Source: Ignavibacteriales bacterium CG_4_9_14_3_um_filter_30_11 (GTDB lineage: Bacteria; Bacteroidota; Ignavibacteria; Ignavibacteriales; Ignavibacteriaceae). From it: a stretch of DNA of 45,965 nt. A model generated the notes under the pieces. The model was given only the letters and a program-made list of their open reading frames with translations. It had not been told where the DNA came from and did not search any database. Positions 29,816 through 39,989 of the stretch are shown here, one piece after another. Both the position numbers and the translations under genes were made by a program. The stretch is taken from contig PFVA01000267.1 in assembly GCA_002790365.1 (NCBI GenBank), positions 1,149 to 47,113 on the forward strand, read 5' to 3'. The stretch's first letter is position 1. Every line of letters begins with the position of its first letter.

Positions 29816-30535
29816 TTAGCCTTGCATGTAGACTTCTCTGCGTTTTAATTCTGCTTGATGTCTTTTCTTTAAGTTTTTTTTAGACATCAGTTTTTCAATT
29901 ATAAGTTTTACTTCATTAAAATTTTTATATGGGGAATAAGATATTCTTTCTCTTTCGCAAAACTTTAACAAGTCATCCTTGGCAAAAATAAAATCACAAA
30001 ACTGTGCCGTCTCTTTATCAGAATTTCCATCACCTATATAAATAGTGTACTCGTCATCAGCACTGTGATTTATTATATGATTTCTTTTGCAGTTAGCCGA
30101 AGATAATAATTCTTCGTCTTGATATGGGAAAGATGGAATAAGTTTAAAATCTTCAGTAATAGTAAGATGATTAGCATAATATTTTATATGCTGTATACCA
30201 TCTTTGGAAAATAATCTATCGATATAGTAATCAAAACCATCGCTTAATACATAATATTCAAAATTATTATTTTCACAAAAATCATAAAAGTTATGAAATG
30301 TAGGATCAATTTCTAAAGTGTCAATAAAATTATCTAATTCCTTGGGTGATATTTTTTCAACAGAATTACACAATTTAATCCAACTATCTTTAGCAGAAAT
30401 TCTATCATTTAAAAGGTCATCGATTATTTCTTTTACTGAAGTGGGTTCACCAAATTTTTCAAAAATTGCTTCACCAACATCTTGAGTAGTTATTGTTCCA
30501 TCAAAGTCAATAAATATCTTAAAAGTCCTTTTCAT
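29816..30535 (-). CDS. MtnX-like HAD-IB family phosphatase
   Basis: IFIDFDGTITTQDVGEAIFEKFG; VLSDGFDYYIDRLF; YIGDGNSDKETAQ. Confidence 0.85.
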   Translation of the reverse strand: MKRTFKIFIDFDGTITTQDVGEAIFEKFGEPTSVKEIIDDLLNDRISAKDSWIKLCNSVEKISPKELDNFIDTLEIDPTFHNFYDFCENNNFEYYVLSDGFDYYIDRLFSKDGIQHIKYYANHLTITEDFKLIPSFPYQDEELLSSANCKRNHIINHSADDEYTIYIGDGNSDKETAQFCDFIFAKDDLLKFCERERISYSPYKNFNEVKLIIEKLMSKKNLKKRHQAELKRREVYMQG

Positions 30536-33500
30536 CAGTTAGTGTGGGTAAGTTCAAAATCTTCATTAAAACGAACACTGACTAATTTTGAAATACCTTC
30601 TTCTTGCATAGTAACACCATAAAGAGTACTTGCCGCTTCCATTGTTCTTTTATTATGAGTAACAACTATAAATTGTGTTCCCTCGCTAAAATCACATATA
30701 ATTTTATTAAATCTGTCAATATTCGCATCATCAAGAGGAGCATCAATTTCATCTAAAATACAGAATGGACTTGGTTTTACAAGGTAAATTGAAAATAAAA
30801 GTGCAATAGCAGTAAGAGTTTTTTCTCCTCCGGAAAGAAGTTCTATAGATGTTGGTCTCTTGCCTCTTGGTTTTGCAATAATTTCTATCTTTGCTTCTAA
30901 TGGATCTTCACTTTCATCAATTCTTAAATCAGCTTCATCACCCGGATTAAATAGTGAACCAAATATTTTTATAAAATTAGTCCTTATTTTTTCAAATGTT
31001 TCTGAAAATAGCTGTTGGGCTGTGTTATTAATTTCTCCAATAGTTTTAACTATATCTTTTTCAGATTCAATTAAATCGTTTCTTTGATTATTAAGAAAAT
31101 CGAATCTTTCTTTCTCTTCTTCATATTCTGAATAAGCTAATAAATTGATTGGACCGAGAATTTTAATTTTTTGTTTTAAATCAGCAACTTCAGTTTCTCT
31201 TTCTTTAAAATTAAAACTATCCAGATCATCAAATTCTTTTTTAACTAATGTTAATGAATAATTTTCTTTTATGTGTACTTTAAGGTTTTCTACCTTAATC
31301 TCAATTTCACTTATTCTTAAATCAGATTTATGAATTTCTTCAGTTAAAATCTCTTTTTCTTTTCTTATTTCATCCTGCTTATTTTCTTTTTCATTAATGA
31401 TAGATTGAACAGACTTATATTTAGTATTTATTTGTGCTTCTTCTTCTTGAAGTTTTGTTTTTATAATTTCATTTTGGTCAGCTTCGTTTTGACTAGATTC
31501 AATTACACTGTAAAGACTTTCTTTTTCGTTAGTTGCTGAATTTATGTCTTCTTCTCTTTTATTAATGCTATTATCCAGATTTTTTAATGTATTCTGAGCC
31601 CTGTCAATTGCGTTTTCAACATTTTTTCTTTCAGCTAAAAGTTTTTCTAATTCAATTCTGATTTTATTTTGATCGTTTAGAGATTGGTTATGTTTTGTCT
31701 CACTTTCTTTAAATTCATTTTCAAGCAAACTCTTAGCTTCATCTTCGGTTTTTTTATTTTCAATTAGAGAATTAATATATTCTTGAAGTTTTATTTTCTC
31801 TTCATCTAATTTGTTAGAATTGTGGGCAATAATTTGAATTTCTTTTCTAGCTGATTCTATTTCATCATCGGCTTTATTTTTTTCAAATTCAAACTGAGAA
31901 ATCTGTTTGTCAACATTCGCCAGGTCATTAACTAATATTCTACCTTTGTCAGACAGAATTTTTAAGTCAATAGAGTTTAATTCGTTTTCAGTTTCTTCAA
32001 CTTTATTGCTTAGTTCTTTTAATTTTTGTTTTTCAATAGGAAAATCTTTTTTTAGATCTTCTAGAAGCTGCATTCTTCCAAACAAACTGTTATCAGCTTG
32101 AGTCGAGCTTCCACTTTCAACCAAACCCGAGTTATCAATAAAATCTCCTTCTAAAGTTGCAAAACTAAAGCCTGGAAATTTTGAAGATGATTTGATCATG
32201 TTATCAAGCGAATCTACAATTGCAATGTTGCTTAATATTCTATTGAATAACCCTTTCCATTTTTTGTCAGTTTCGATATAATCTTTAGCCCACCCTATAA
32301 AACCGGTAGTAGATTGGATTTTTTTAATTTTTCTATTTACTGTAAAATTATTTAGTTTGGTCCAAAAATCATTAATCGAAGAATGTTCAACATCACCAAG
32401 ATAAAAAGCAGCTCGACCGGCAGAATTACTCTTTAAATAATTGATTGCTTCTTTTAATTCAGAAACAGAATCAATTAAAATATTATTTAAATTATTTCTT
32501 AAAGCTGCATCAATTGCTAGTCTATATTTTTCATTTGATGTGCCTACCTGAGCAAGTAGTTTCTTTTCTTTATTAGTCCAGTTTGTATCAACTATAAGAG
32601 CTTTAGTTCCCTTAGAGACACCGTCAAGATTATCAATTAAACTTTGGATGAAGTTTATTTTATCCTTCATGGAATTTATTAAACTTTTTCTGTCAAGTTC
32701 TTCGTTTTTAAGTTTATTTAGTTCATTTTCAAGGTTGTTTTTTCTTTCCTGTTCTTTTAAAAAATCTGACTCTGCTTCTTCCAGATTATTTTGAGCGGTT
32801 TCCTTGTCATTTTGTAATTGTTCTATAAATCCGACAGTCTTAGCTATCTTATTTGTTAAGGCTAAAATCTTATCATCTCGTTCGGAAATAATCTTATTTT
32901 TTTCGTTCAGAGATTTTATAGTGTTGGATAAGTCATTTTCTTTGTTGGTAAGTTCTTTAAACTTTTCAAGCAAAGAATCATTTTTAACACTTAATATTTT
33001 TCTCTTGTTTTCAAGTTCTTCTTTGGCTGAGCTAACTATACTTTCTGATTCATTGTTCTGTTCTTGTTTTATTAAAATCAGATTTGAGAAATCTTCAATC
33101 TTTTTTTTGCTATCTTCAATAAAATTTTTTGTTTCTCTAACTTGTTGGTTTAGTTCTTCAAGTTCTTGTTGATATTTATCGATATTATCTTCAAGAGAAT
33201 TTTTTCTTCCTTCGGCAACAGATAATTGTTTTTGGCTGTTATAAATTTTTTCTGTAACTGATGTAATCTCATTTCTTTTTTCTTGTAAATAGCCTTCTAT
33301 TTCGTGCAGTGAAGATTTAACTCCTTTCAGCTCATCAGCCAACCTTGAAATTTCAGATTCTAGATTTAGTTTTAATTTGAAATTTGCATCTTTCTTGGCG
33401 AGAAGATTTTCTTTTTGTTTTGAAAAAAGACAAAGCTCTCTCTCAGCAAAATCTATTTCAAGTTCTCTTAAAGTTGCAGATATGTTTGTATATCTTTCAG

Positions 33501-34134
33501 CTTTTTTTGCTTGTCTACCTAAAGAATTAACTTTTTTTTCAACTTCAGAGACTATGTCATTTACTCTTGAAAGATCTATTTTTACTTCATCTAATTTTCT
33601 TAGAGCAAGTCTTCTGCGGAGTTTATATTTGTTAACTCCTGCAGCTTCTTCAAACATTGTTCTTCTTTCATCTGCTTTATTGCTAAGAATAGTTTCAACC
33701 ATTTTCAATTCAATTACAGAATAAGCGTTTGCACCGATTCCAGTATCCATAAAAAGATTGGTGATATCTTTAAGTCTGCAGATGTTTTTGTTCAGAAGAT
33801 ATTCACTTTCACCCGATCTGAAAATTCTACGGGAAATGGTTACTTCTGTAAATTCGGTGGGTAAAATTCCTTTATCATTTTGAATTGTTAATGAAACTTC
33901 TGCCATTCCCATCGGCTTTTTATTAGAAGTGCCGTTGAAAATAACATTTTCCATTTTATCACTTCTAAGAGCATTGCTTTTTTGTTCACCAAGACACCAT
34001 CTTATAGCATCCACAATATTAGTTTTACCACAACCATTTGGACCAACAATGGAAGTTACACCTTCATTAAAATTAATTACGGTCTTTTGAGCAAAAGACT
34101 TAAAACCAAATATTTCTAATTTTGATAAATGCAA
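30535..34134 (-). CDS. smc: Chromosome segregation protein SMC
   Basis: VGPNGCGKTNIVDAIRWCLGEQ Walker A; long coiled coils; hinge; IELLSGGEKTLTAIALLFSIY; CILDEIDAPLDDAN. Confidence 0.97.
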   Translation of the reverse strand: MHLSKLEIFGFKSFAQKTVINFNEGVTSIVGPNGCGKTNIVDAIRWCLGEQKSNALRSDKMENVIFNGTSNKKPMGMAEVSLTIQNDKGILPTEFTEVTISRRIFRSGESEYLLNKNICRLKDITNLFMDTGIGANAYSVIELKMVETILSNKADERRTMFEEAAGVNKYKLRRRLALRKLDEVKIDLSRVNDIVSEVEKKVNSLGRQAKKAERYTNISATLRELEIDFAERELCLFSKQKENLLAKKDANFKLKLNLESEISRLADELKGVKSSLHEIEGYLQEKRNEITSVTEKIYNSQKQLSVAEGRKNSLEDNIDKYQQELEELNQQVRETKNFIEDSKKKIEDFSNLILIKQEQNNESESIVSSAKEELENKRKILSVKNDSLLEKFKELTNKENDLSNTIKSLNEKNKIISERDDKILALTNKIAKTVGFIEQLQNDKETAQNNLEEAESDFLKEQERKNNLENELNKLKNEELDRKSLINSMKDKINFIQSLIDNLDGVSKGTKALIVDTNWTNKEKKLLAQVGTSNEKYRLAIDAALRNNLNNILIDSVSELKEAINYLKSNSAGRAAFYLGDVEHSSINDFWTKLNNFTVNRKIKKIQSTTGFIGWAKDYIETDKKWKGLFNRILSNIAIVDSLDNMIKSSSKFPGFSFATLEGDFIDNSGLVESGSSTQADNSLFGRMQLLEDLKKDFPIEKQKLKELSNKVEETENELNSIDLKILSDKGRILVNDLANVDKQISQFEFEKNKADDEIESARKEIQIIAHNSNKLDEEKIKLQEYINSLIENKKTEDEAKSLLENEFKESETKHNQSLNDQNKIRIELEKLLAERKNVENAIDRAQNTLKNLDNSINKREEDINSATNEKESLYSVIESSQNEADQNEIIKTKLQEEEAQINTKYKSVQSIINEKENKQDEIRKEKEILTEEIHKSDLRISEIEIKVENLKVHIKENYSLTLVKKEFDDLDSFNFKERETEVADLKQKIKILGPINLLAYSEYEEEKERFDFLNNQRNDLIESEKDIVKTIGEINNTAQQLFSETFEKIRTNFIKIFGSLFNPGDEADLRIDESEDPLEAKIEIIAKPRGKRPTSIELLSGGEKTLTAIALLFSIYLVKPSPFCILDEIDAPLDDANIDRFNKIICDFSEGTQFIVVTHNKRTMEAASTLYGVTMQEEGISKLVSVRFNEDFELTHTN

Positions 34135-34142
34135 TTGTTTAT

Positions 34143-36707
34143 TTAATTAAATAATATGGCTAAAAAATAAAAAAGTGAATATTTTAATTGATAGTATAGC
34201 AAAAATCCGCCAAATATGACTAAAAATGTTAATATACTGTAAAAATATACCTTGCCCGGATTTATGTCAAAAATAACATAAACTCCTTTCAATAATCTAT
34301 GGATAGTCCACACAAAAAACAGAATAATTGAAGCGTAAATGTAGTTATTTAAATTTGAAATTTCGGAATTTAAAATTCTAAAAAGAACTATCCCAACAGG
34401 TATCAATAAAGCGAATGGTAAAAACGACCAAATAACTGTAAAATAAATACTTGAAATAAATACACGAGTTTTAATTACAAAAGAAAATAACTTTATAATT
34501 CCCATCAATAGTATAAAAATTATAGTAGTTAATATTGTTAACCAAATTATTGACATTAATGGATTCCATGCTAAATAACTAATATCTCTTATTATTCCGG
34601 GGTTACCAAAAGAGACAAGTAATTTTTCAAATACAAAATCTGTTTTGAAGTAAAAAAGTAAATTGCTTAAAACCAAAGAATTTGTTCCGGCTAATATAAT
34701 AGCCAGTAAACCTGTATGGAAACCTGAAATCATTCTTAAATCTCTAACATCGGCAAAAAAGTTATATGGTCTTAGTAATGCTCTGGAAGAATCCTCTCTA
34801 AATTTTTTCCCTGAGTTTACAAGTATTCCCATGCCAAGTGCCAGCAAAAGACCAAATATTATAAACAACATTGGTGATCGATCAATTTTGTTTCCTATAG
34901 GAATTGTAACTCTTTCACCGTTATGAAATTTTGAATAAATAACTTTATAAGCCATTGTCTTGGTTTTTTTATCCAATGATATTAAACCAATATTGTACAA
35001 ATTATTTTTTGAATAGCCTGAAGTTAAAGAAGAATAGTCTCCTGTGTAATCAAACATAGAGTTTATAAAATAACCTAAATTGCTTGGCTTTTTATAAGAT
35101 GAAATTAAATCACTAAAGTATTTTGCCTGAGCTTCATATGTAAATGGATTTGTGTATCCGTTACTATGCCCGGAATTTATTGTATAAGTAGCTTGGCTTA
35201 TAAAAACTTTGCTGCTATTAATATTCTTATAAAGATCATCTAGATTTTTTATTTTATCTTCTAATGAATTGTTAAAAAGTTCTACACCATAAAGGTCTAA
35301 ATTGTTTATTGACTTTATTTCAAAATTAGAGAATGATGCATAAGTTAAAAAACTTGTTTCACCTTTAACTATTGCAGCTAGATTAGATAACAATGAGTTC
35401 TGATTTTCATTTCCATTTGTATATCCACTGCCGAGTCCGAAAGCTACTACATTATTATAATGTTTGTATTCTTTTAAATATGTTCTTAGATAATTTTCAA
35501 TTTTAGAAGAATAATTAAAATTACCTGCAAAGTGAGATGGAATATTATTTATTGGAAGTTCAATGAAAGCAAGCAAGCCATATTTCATGCATAGTTCAAT
35601 CAAATATGGATGAGGAATCATCTTTGCAAATCTAACAGTATTAAATCCTGTTTCTTTAATAATTTTTATATCTTCTTCCATTTGATTATAACTAGCAAAC
35701 TCACCATTCTGTCCAAAAGAAGGAATATAAGTCACACCATTTATCAAAAAAGGAGATTGGTTTAATTCAATTTGGTTTTTAACATTAGTTAAAGAAAGTA
35801 TTGCAACTTTTTGTTTTACTTCATCAACTATTCCATTTTTACTTATTAATTGAACCGTTGCATAGTAATAAGTTGGATAATCTTGTGTCCAAAAAATTGG
35901 AGAAGAAAGTTTAAATGAATTATTTATAATTGAAACAGAATTTAGATCATAATTAAAATTTGTAACGGGTAAGTCAATACTCTGTTTTCCGTCGCTTGAT
36001 TTTAAATTTATTTTTATTGAATAATTATTGTTTGAAGAAGAGTCATTGCTAAAAAACTTAGAAGTAAAATTAAGTTCAGTAGAATTATTTTTTTTGTCTG
36101 CAATTGTATTAAAGTTTATATCATCTAAGTAATTATTGGGTTGAACAGAAATAAATACATCTCTAAAAATACCGCCAAAACTTTTAGGGAAATAAATTCT
36201 TTGTTTAAATGGAATTGTATTATCAGATAAATTGTATTTCAAATTAACTTTTAAAACATTGTCATTTCCGTTTTTGATTAGATCTTTTGGTAGCTCAAAT
36301 GAAAATGGGAAAGCACCACCTAAATGTCTGTAAATAATATTATTGTTTAATGAAAATTCAGCTGAATAATTAACACCCAAAAAGTGAAGTAATAAAGTGT
36401 GTCCATTAATATCATTTTCAGTTAGAGGAAATGTCCTTTCAAAAATTAAATTTCCGGATCCTTCAAATTCAGAAGGGATGGATATTGATAATGAATTTAA
36501 ATCACTTTCTACATTCTTAACAGTCCATTTACCGTTCAAATTAATTATTCTTCTTGTCTGAGATAAACCATAAATATCTGAAGCGTTAACAGGTAGTTGA
36601 TACTGAGGAATTCCTTTAAAAATTATTTGTCCATGTAAAATAGATGAGGGTGATAAAAAGTAAAATATTAATAAGAAAGTGATAAAATTAAAATATCTTT
36701 TCTGCAA
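34143..36707 (-). CDS. GH2 (beta-galactosidase/glucuronidase-like) pseudoenzyme candidate fused to C-terminal multi-pass membrane domain
   Basis: GH2 sugar-binding domain (NLNGKWTVKN...FERTFPL...YFPKSFGGIFRDVFI), TIM-barrel start (MEEDIKIIKETGFNTVRFAKMIPHPYLIELCMKYGLLAFIELP), then several TM segments. Confidence 0.82.
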   Translation of the reverse strand: MQKRYFNFITFLLIFYFLSPSSILHGQIIFKGIPQYQLPVNASDIYGLSQTRRIINLNGKWTVKNVESDLNSLSISIPSEFEGSGNLIFERTFPLTENDINGHTLLLHFLGVNYSAEFSLNNNIIYRHLGGAFPFSFELPKDLIKNGNDNVLKVNLKYNLSDNTIPFKQRIYFPKSFGGIFRDVFISVQPNNYLDDINFNTIADKKNNSTELNFTSKFFSNDSSSNNNYSIKINLKSSDGKQSIDLPVTNFNYDLNSVSIINNSFKLSSPIFWTQDYPTYYYATVQLISKNGIVDEVKQKVAILSLTNVKNQIELNQSPFLINGVTYIPSFGQNGEFASYNQMEEDIKIIKETGFNTVRFAKMIPHPYLIELCMKYGLLAFIELPINNIPSHFAGNFNYSSKIENYLRTYLKEYKHYNNVVAFGLGSGYTNGNENQNSLLSNLAAIVKGETSFLTYASFSNFEIKSINNLDLYGVELFNNSLEDKIKNLDDLYKNINSSKVFISQATYTINSGHSNGYTNPFTYEAQAKYFSDLISSYKKPSNLGYFINSMFDYTGDYSSLTSGYSKNNLYNIGLISLDKKTKTMAYKVIYSKFHNGERVTIPIGNKIDRSPMLFIIFGLLLALGMGILVNSGKKFREDSSRALLRPYNFFADVRDLRMISGFHTGLLAIILAGTNSLVLSNLLFYFKTDFVFEKLLVSFGNPGIIRDISYLAWNPLMSIIWLTILTTIIFILLMGIIKLFSFVIKTRVFISSIYFTVIWSFLPFALLIPVGIVLFRILNSEISNLNNYIYASIILFFVWTIHRLLKGVYVIFDINPGKVYFYSILTFLVIFGGFLLYYQLKYSLFYFLAILFN

Positions 36708-36807
36708 TTTTTAAGCCTAAAGTGGTATAAATTAATTCTGTAAATATACCAAAGAAGAGAAGGTAAATCAATGATAGATGTTCTAAAACCTAAGAAAATC
36801 TACTATT

Positions 36808-37560
36808 TTAAGCTTTTATTATGCTTATAAATGATTCTGCTTCTAAGCAAGCTCCCCCAACTAAAGCTCCGTCAATATCTTCTTTAGCCAGCAAATCTTC
36901 GGCATTATTTGGTTTTACGCTTCCTCCATATAAGATAGGTATATTTTCAGAAGTAGCTTCAGAAAAAGTATCTTTTAAAATTGATCTTATAAATTTATGA
37001 ACTTCCTGTGCTTGTTGAGGTGATGCAGTTTTTCCTGTTCCTATTGCCCAGATTGGTTCATATGCAATTATTATTTTATTTACATCTTCCTCATTAAGAT
37101 CTTTTATTCCTTCCAGCACTTGTCTTTCTATAACTTCCTTAGTAGTTCCGTTTTCTCTTTGAACTAATGATTCTCCAATACAAAATATGGGAGTTAAATC
37201 AGAATAGAGTGCTTTTTTAATTTTTTTATTAATCAGTTCGTCACTTTCTCCAAAAATTGTTCTTCTTTCTGAATGACCAAGTATTACATATTTACAACCG
37301 ACGCTTTTCAGCATATCATTTGAAATCTCTCCAGTAAATGCGCCTTTTTCTTCAAAATGCATGTTCTGTGCGCCAAGCTCTATTTTTGTTCCTTTTAATA
37401 AATTACTTATTTCACTTAGTGATGTAAATGGCGGGCAAATAATAACCTCTCTAATTAAATTTTGATTATTTAACCCTGAAACCAATTTAGAGACTAGGTT
37501 TTGAGATTCACTAATGTTATTAAACATTTTCCAATTGCCGGCAATAATTCTTCTTCGCAT
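36808..37560 (-). CDS. tpiA: Triosephosphate isomerase
   Basis: RRRIIAGNWKMFNN; YVILGHSERRTIFGE; IIAYEPIWAIGTGKTASP; LYGGSVKPNNA. Confidence 0.97.
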   Translation of the reverse strand: MRRRIIAGNWKMFNNISESQNLVSKLVSGLNNQNLIREVIICPPFTSLSEISNLLKGTKIELGAQNMHFEEKGAFTGEISNDMLKSVGCKYVILGHSERRTIFGESDELINKKIKKALYSDLTPIFCIGESLVQRENGTTKEVIERQVLEGIKDLNEEDVNKIIIAYEPIWAIGTGKTASPQQAQEVHKFIRSILKDTFSEATSENIPILYGGSVKPNNAEDLLAKEDIDGALVGGACLEAESFISIIKA

Positions 37561-37693
37561 TTTTCCCTCAAGATTATCAATTATTTATATTTTGTTGTAC
37601 AATTTACAAACAAGTGATGGTTCAATCAAAAAATATTATTCAGCAGGACATTCTATAATTTGTTTAGAAAATATATCTGACTAAATTTAAAAT

Positions 37694-38851
37694 ATGTTAA
37701 ATAAAAGAATACCAAAACCTGTAAAGCATCTTTCTTATGTAAGTCTCTTTACTGACATTGCCAGCGAAATGCTTTATCCAATTACCCCAATTTTTTTAAC
37801 TTCAATATTGGGTGCGTCAATATCAGTCGTTGGAGCATTGGAGGGAGCTGCAGAAATTATTTCCGGATTCCTTAAAGGATACTTTGGAGCATTATCTGAT
37901 AAAATAAAAAAGAGGTCACTGTTTGTAAAAATAGGTTATGCACTTTCTGCACTCTCTAAACCTTTTCCGGGGTTATTTCCTTATATCTCAGCTGTTGTTG
38001 GCTCAAGAATTACTGACAGAGTTGGAAAAGGAATGCGAACAGCACCAAGAGATGCTTTGCTTGCAAGTTATGCTAAAGAAAATACTGGTGCTATTTTTGG
38101 TTTTCACAGAGGTATGGACACACTCGGTGCGGCACTTGGTCCATTACTTGCATTGGCTCTGCTTTATTTTTACAACAATAATTATCAACTTATATTTTTA
38201 ATTGCATTCATTCCATCTTTGATTGCAGTTACTTTTACTTTTCTTATTAAAGATAATTTTACATCAGAAACTAAAAAAGGGAAAAACAAATATTCAGTAT
38301 TTTGGCATTCAGCTTCTGCAGATTATAAATTTCTTTTAATTCTTATAACCGTTTTTTCTTTAGTTAACAGCAGCGATGTTTTTCTTATTTTAAAATCAAA
38401 ATCGATTTCAGGCTCTTCTACTTTGGCAATATTGGGCTATGTTTTTTATAATATTGTTTATGCGGTATTTTCATACCCATTGGGTAAACTTTCTGATAAG
38501 TACGGGAAAAAGAAAATATTTGTAATAGGACTTTTTATTTTCTCTTTAGTTTATCTGGGATTTGCAAAACTTAACAGTGTTTATATTCTTTGGATTCTCT
38601 TTGCTTTCTATGGAATTTATGCTGCTTCAACCGAAGGGATTGTAAAGGCGTGGATTTCTGATTTAATTACGGATGAGTTTAGAGGAACTGCTATTGGACT
38701 TTTAACTATGTGTTCAAGTTTGGCTATTATGCTGGGTTCTTTTTTAGCAGGTGTTTTGTGGGATCAGTTTGGCTCACAAGTGCCTTTTTTAATTTCTTCT
38801 GTTGTGAGTTTTGTTATTGTTATAATTTTGATAGTTAATAAAAAAATATAA
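37694..38851 (+). CDS. MFS transporter
   Basis: SLFTDIASEMLYPITPIFLTSILGAS; GRITDRVGKGMRTAPRDALLA-type motif; ~12 TM. Confidence 0.88.
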   Translation: MLNKRIPKPVKHLSYVSLFTDIASEMLYPITPIFLTSILGASISVVGALEGAAEIISGFLKGYFGALSDKIKKRSLFVKIGYALSALSKPFPGLFPYISAVVGSRITDRVGKGMRTAPRDALLASYAKENTGAIFGFHRGMDTLGAALGPLLALALLYFYNNNYQLIFLIAFIPSLIAVTFTFLIKDNFTSETKKGKNKYSVFWHSASADYKFLLILITVFSLVNSSDVFLILKSKSISGSSTLAILGYVFYNIVYAVFSYPLGKLSDKYGKKKIFVIGLFIFSLVYLGFAKLNSVYILWILFAFYGIYAASTEGIVKAWISDLITDEFRGTAIGLLTMCSSLAIMLGSFLAGVLWDQFGSQVPFLISSVVSFVIVIILIVNKKI

Positions 38852-38920
38852 CTCTAAAAGTAATTGACATAATTTTATACTATCCCTTGTTTTCCGTATT
38901 TTTACAGAAAAAATTACAAT

Positions 38921-39607
38921 ATGATCAAAAAGAAAACAGCAGTTGTTGCTTTAAGCGGAGGAATGGATAGCTGTGTTACTGCTGCTATTGCTTCAAAAGA
39001 TTACAACCTGGCTTTAATTCATATTAATTACGGACAAAGAACTGAAGAGAGAGAATTAAAATCATTTCACGATATTTCTGATTTTTACGGCATAGAAAAA
39101 AAACTTGTTATAGATTTTACACATTTTAAAAAGATTGGTGGTTCTTCCCTTACTGATAAAAACATAAAAATATCACAAGCCAATTTAGAAAACCAAAATA
39201 TTCCTTCTTCTTATGTCCCTTTTCGCAACGCAAATATTTTATCAGCTTGTGTAAGCTGGGCGGAAGTTATAGAAGCACAAGCTGTTTTTATCGGTGCAGT
39301 TTATGAAGATTCATCAGGTTACCCTGACTGCCGTCCTGAATTTTTTGAATCTTTTGAAAATGCCGTTAATAATGGAACAAAACCAACAACAGAATTAAAA
39401 ATTATTACTCCTATAATTAATATGTCAAAAAAAGAAATTGTGTTAAAAGGCTTTGAATTAAATGCACCTTTTCAACTTACATGGTCTTGTTACCAAAATG
39501 AAGATGAGGCTTGCGGAGTTTGTGACAGCTGCGCTTTAAGATTAAGAGGATTTAAACAAGCCGGAAAAGAAGATCCAATAAAATATAAGACCAGACCTGT
39601 ATATTAA
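38921..39607 (+). CDS. queC: 7-cyano-7-deazaguanine synthase
   Basis: VVALSGGMDSCVTAAIA; IHINYGQRTEERE; WSCYQNEDEACGVCDSCALRLRGF. Confidence 0.94.
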   Translation: MIKKKTAVVALSGGMDSCVTAAIASKDYNLALIHINYGQRTEERELKSFHDISDFYGIEKKLVIDFTHFKKIGGSSLTDKNIKISQANLENQNIPSSYVPFRNANILSACVSWAEVIEAQAVFIGAVYEDSSGYPDCRPEFFESFENAVNNGTKPTTELKIITPIINMSKKEIVLKGFELNAPFQLTWSCYQNEDEACGVCDSCALRLRGFKQAGKEDPIKYKTRPVY

Positions 39608-39627
39608 TATAAATCAATAGGAATAAA

Positions 39628-39981
39628 ATGGACAAAAAATTAAAATTATTAGAAGTTTTTGATAACTCTCATCCAGATAGAGAGTACACTGTTATTCACG
39701 AAGCACCTGAGTTTACATCTGTTTGCCCTATAACCGGTCAGCCGGATTTTGCAACTATAACTATTGAATATGTTCCGGATAAATTATGTGTGGAATTGAA
39801 ATCTTTAAAATTTTATTTAAACTCTTATCGCAATGACGGAATCTATTTTGAAAATGTTACCAACAAAATATTAGACGATCTGGTAAAAGTGTGCAAACCA
39901 AGATATATGCTTGTCACAGCTGATTTTAATATAAGAGGCGGTATTGCTTCAACAGTTGAAGCAGAGTACTTTAAAGAATAA
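39628..39981 (+). CDS. queF: NADPH-dependent 7-cyano-7-deazaguanine reductase
   Basis: [47 protein letters not shown]. Confidence 0.95.
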   Translation: MDKKLKLLEVFDNSHPDREYTVIHEAPEFTSVCPITGQPDFATITIEYVPDKLCVELKSLKFYLNSYRNDGIYFENVTNKILDDLVKVCKPRYMLVTADFNIRGGIASTVEAEYFKE

Positions 39982-39989
39982 AACTAATT

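Noticed and set aside
30860-33724. Several plus-strand ORFs antisense to smc (e.g. 32804..33172, 33377..33724)
   Set aside because: Low-complexity Ser/Phe/Leu-rich translations opposite coiled-coil codons; the smc frame is clearly real.
37590-37625. TTGTacaatttACAA-like dyad in the tpiA/MFS divergent region
   Set aside because: Short AT-rich dyad expected by chance in this composition.
38852-38920. TTGACA upstream of queC as a sigma70 promoter
   Set aside because: No convincing -10 at 16-18 nt spacing; promoter architecture of this lineage is unknown to me.
22401-39981. queA plus queC-queF in one window as a novel deazaguanine DNA-modification locus
   Set aside because: These are standard queuosine genes, ~15 kb apart, and there are no dpd-type DNA-modification genes nearby.
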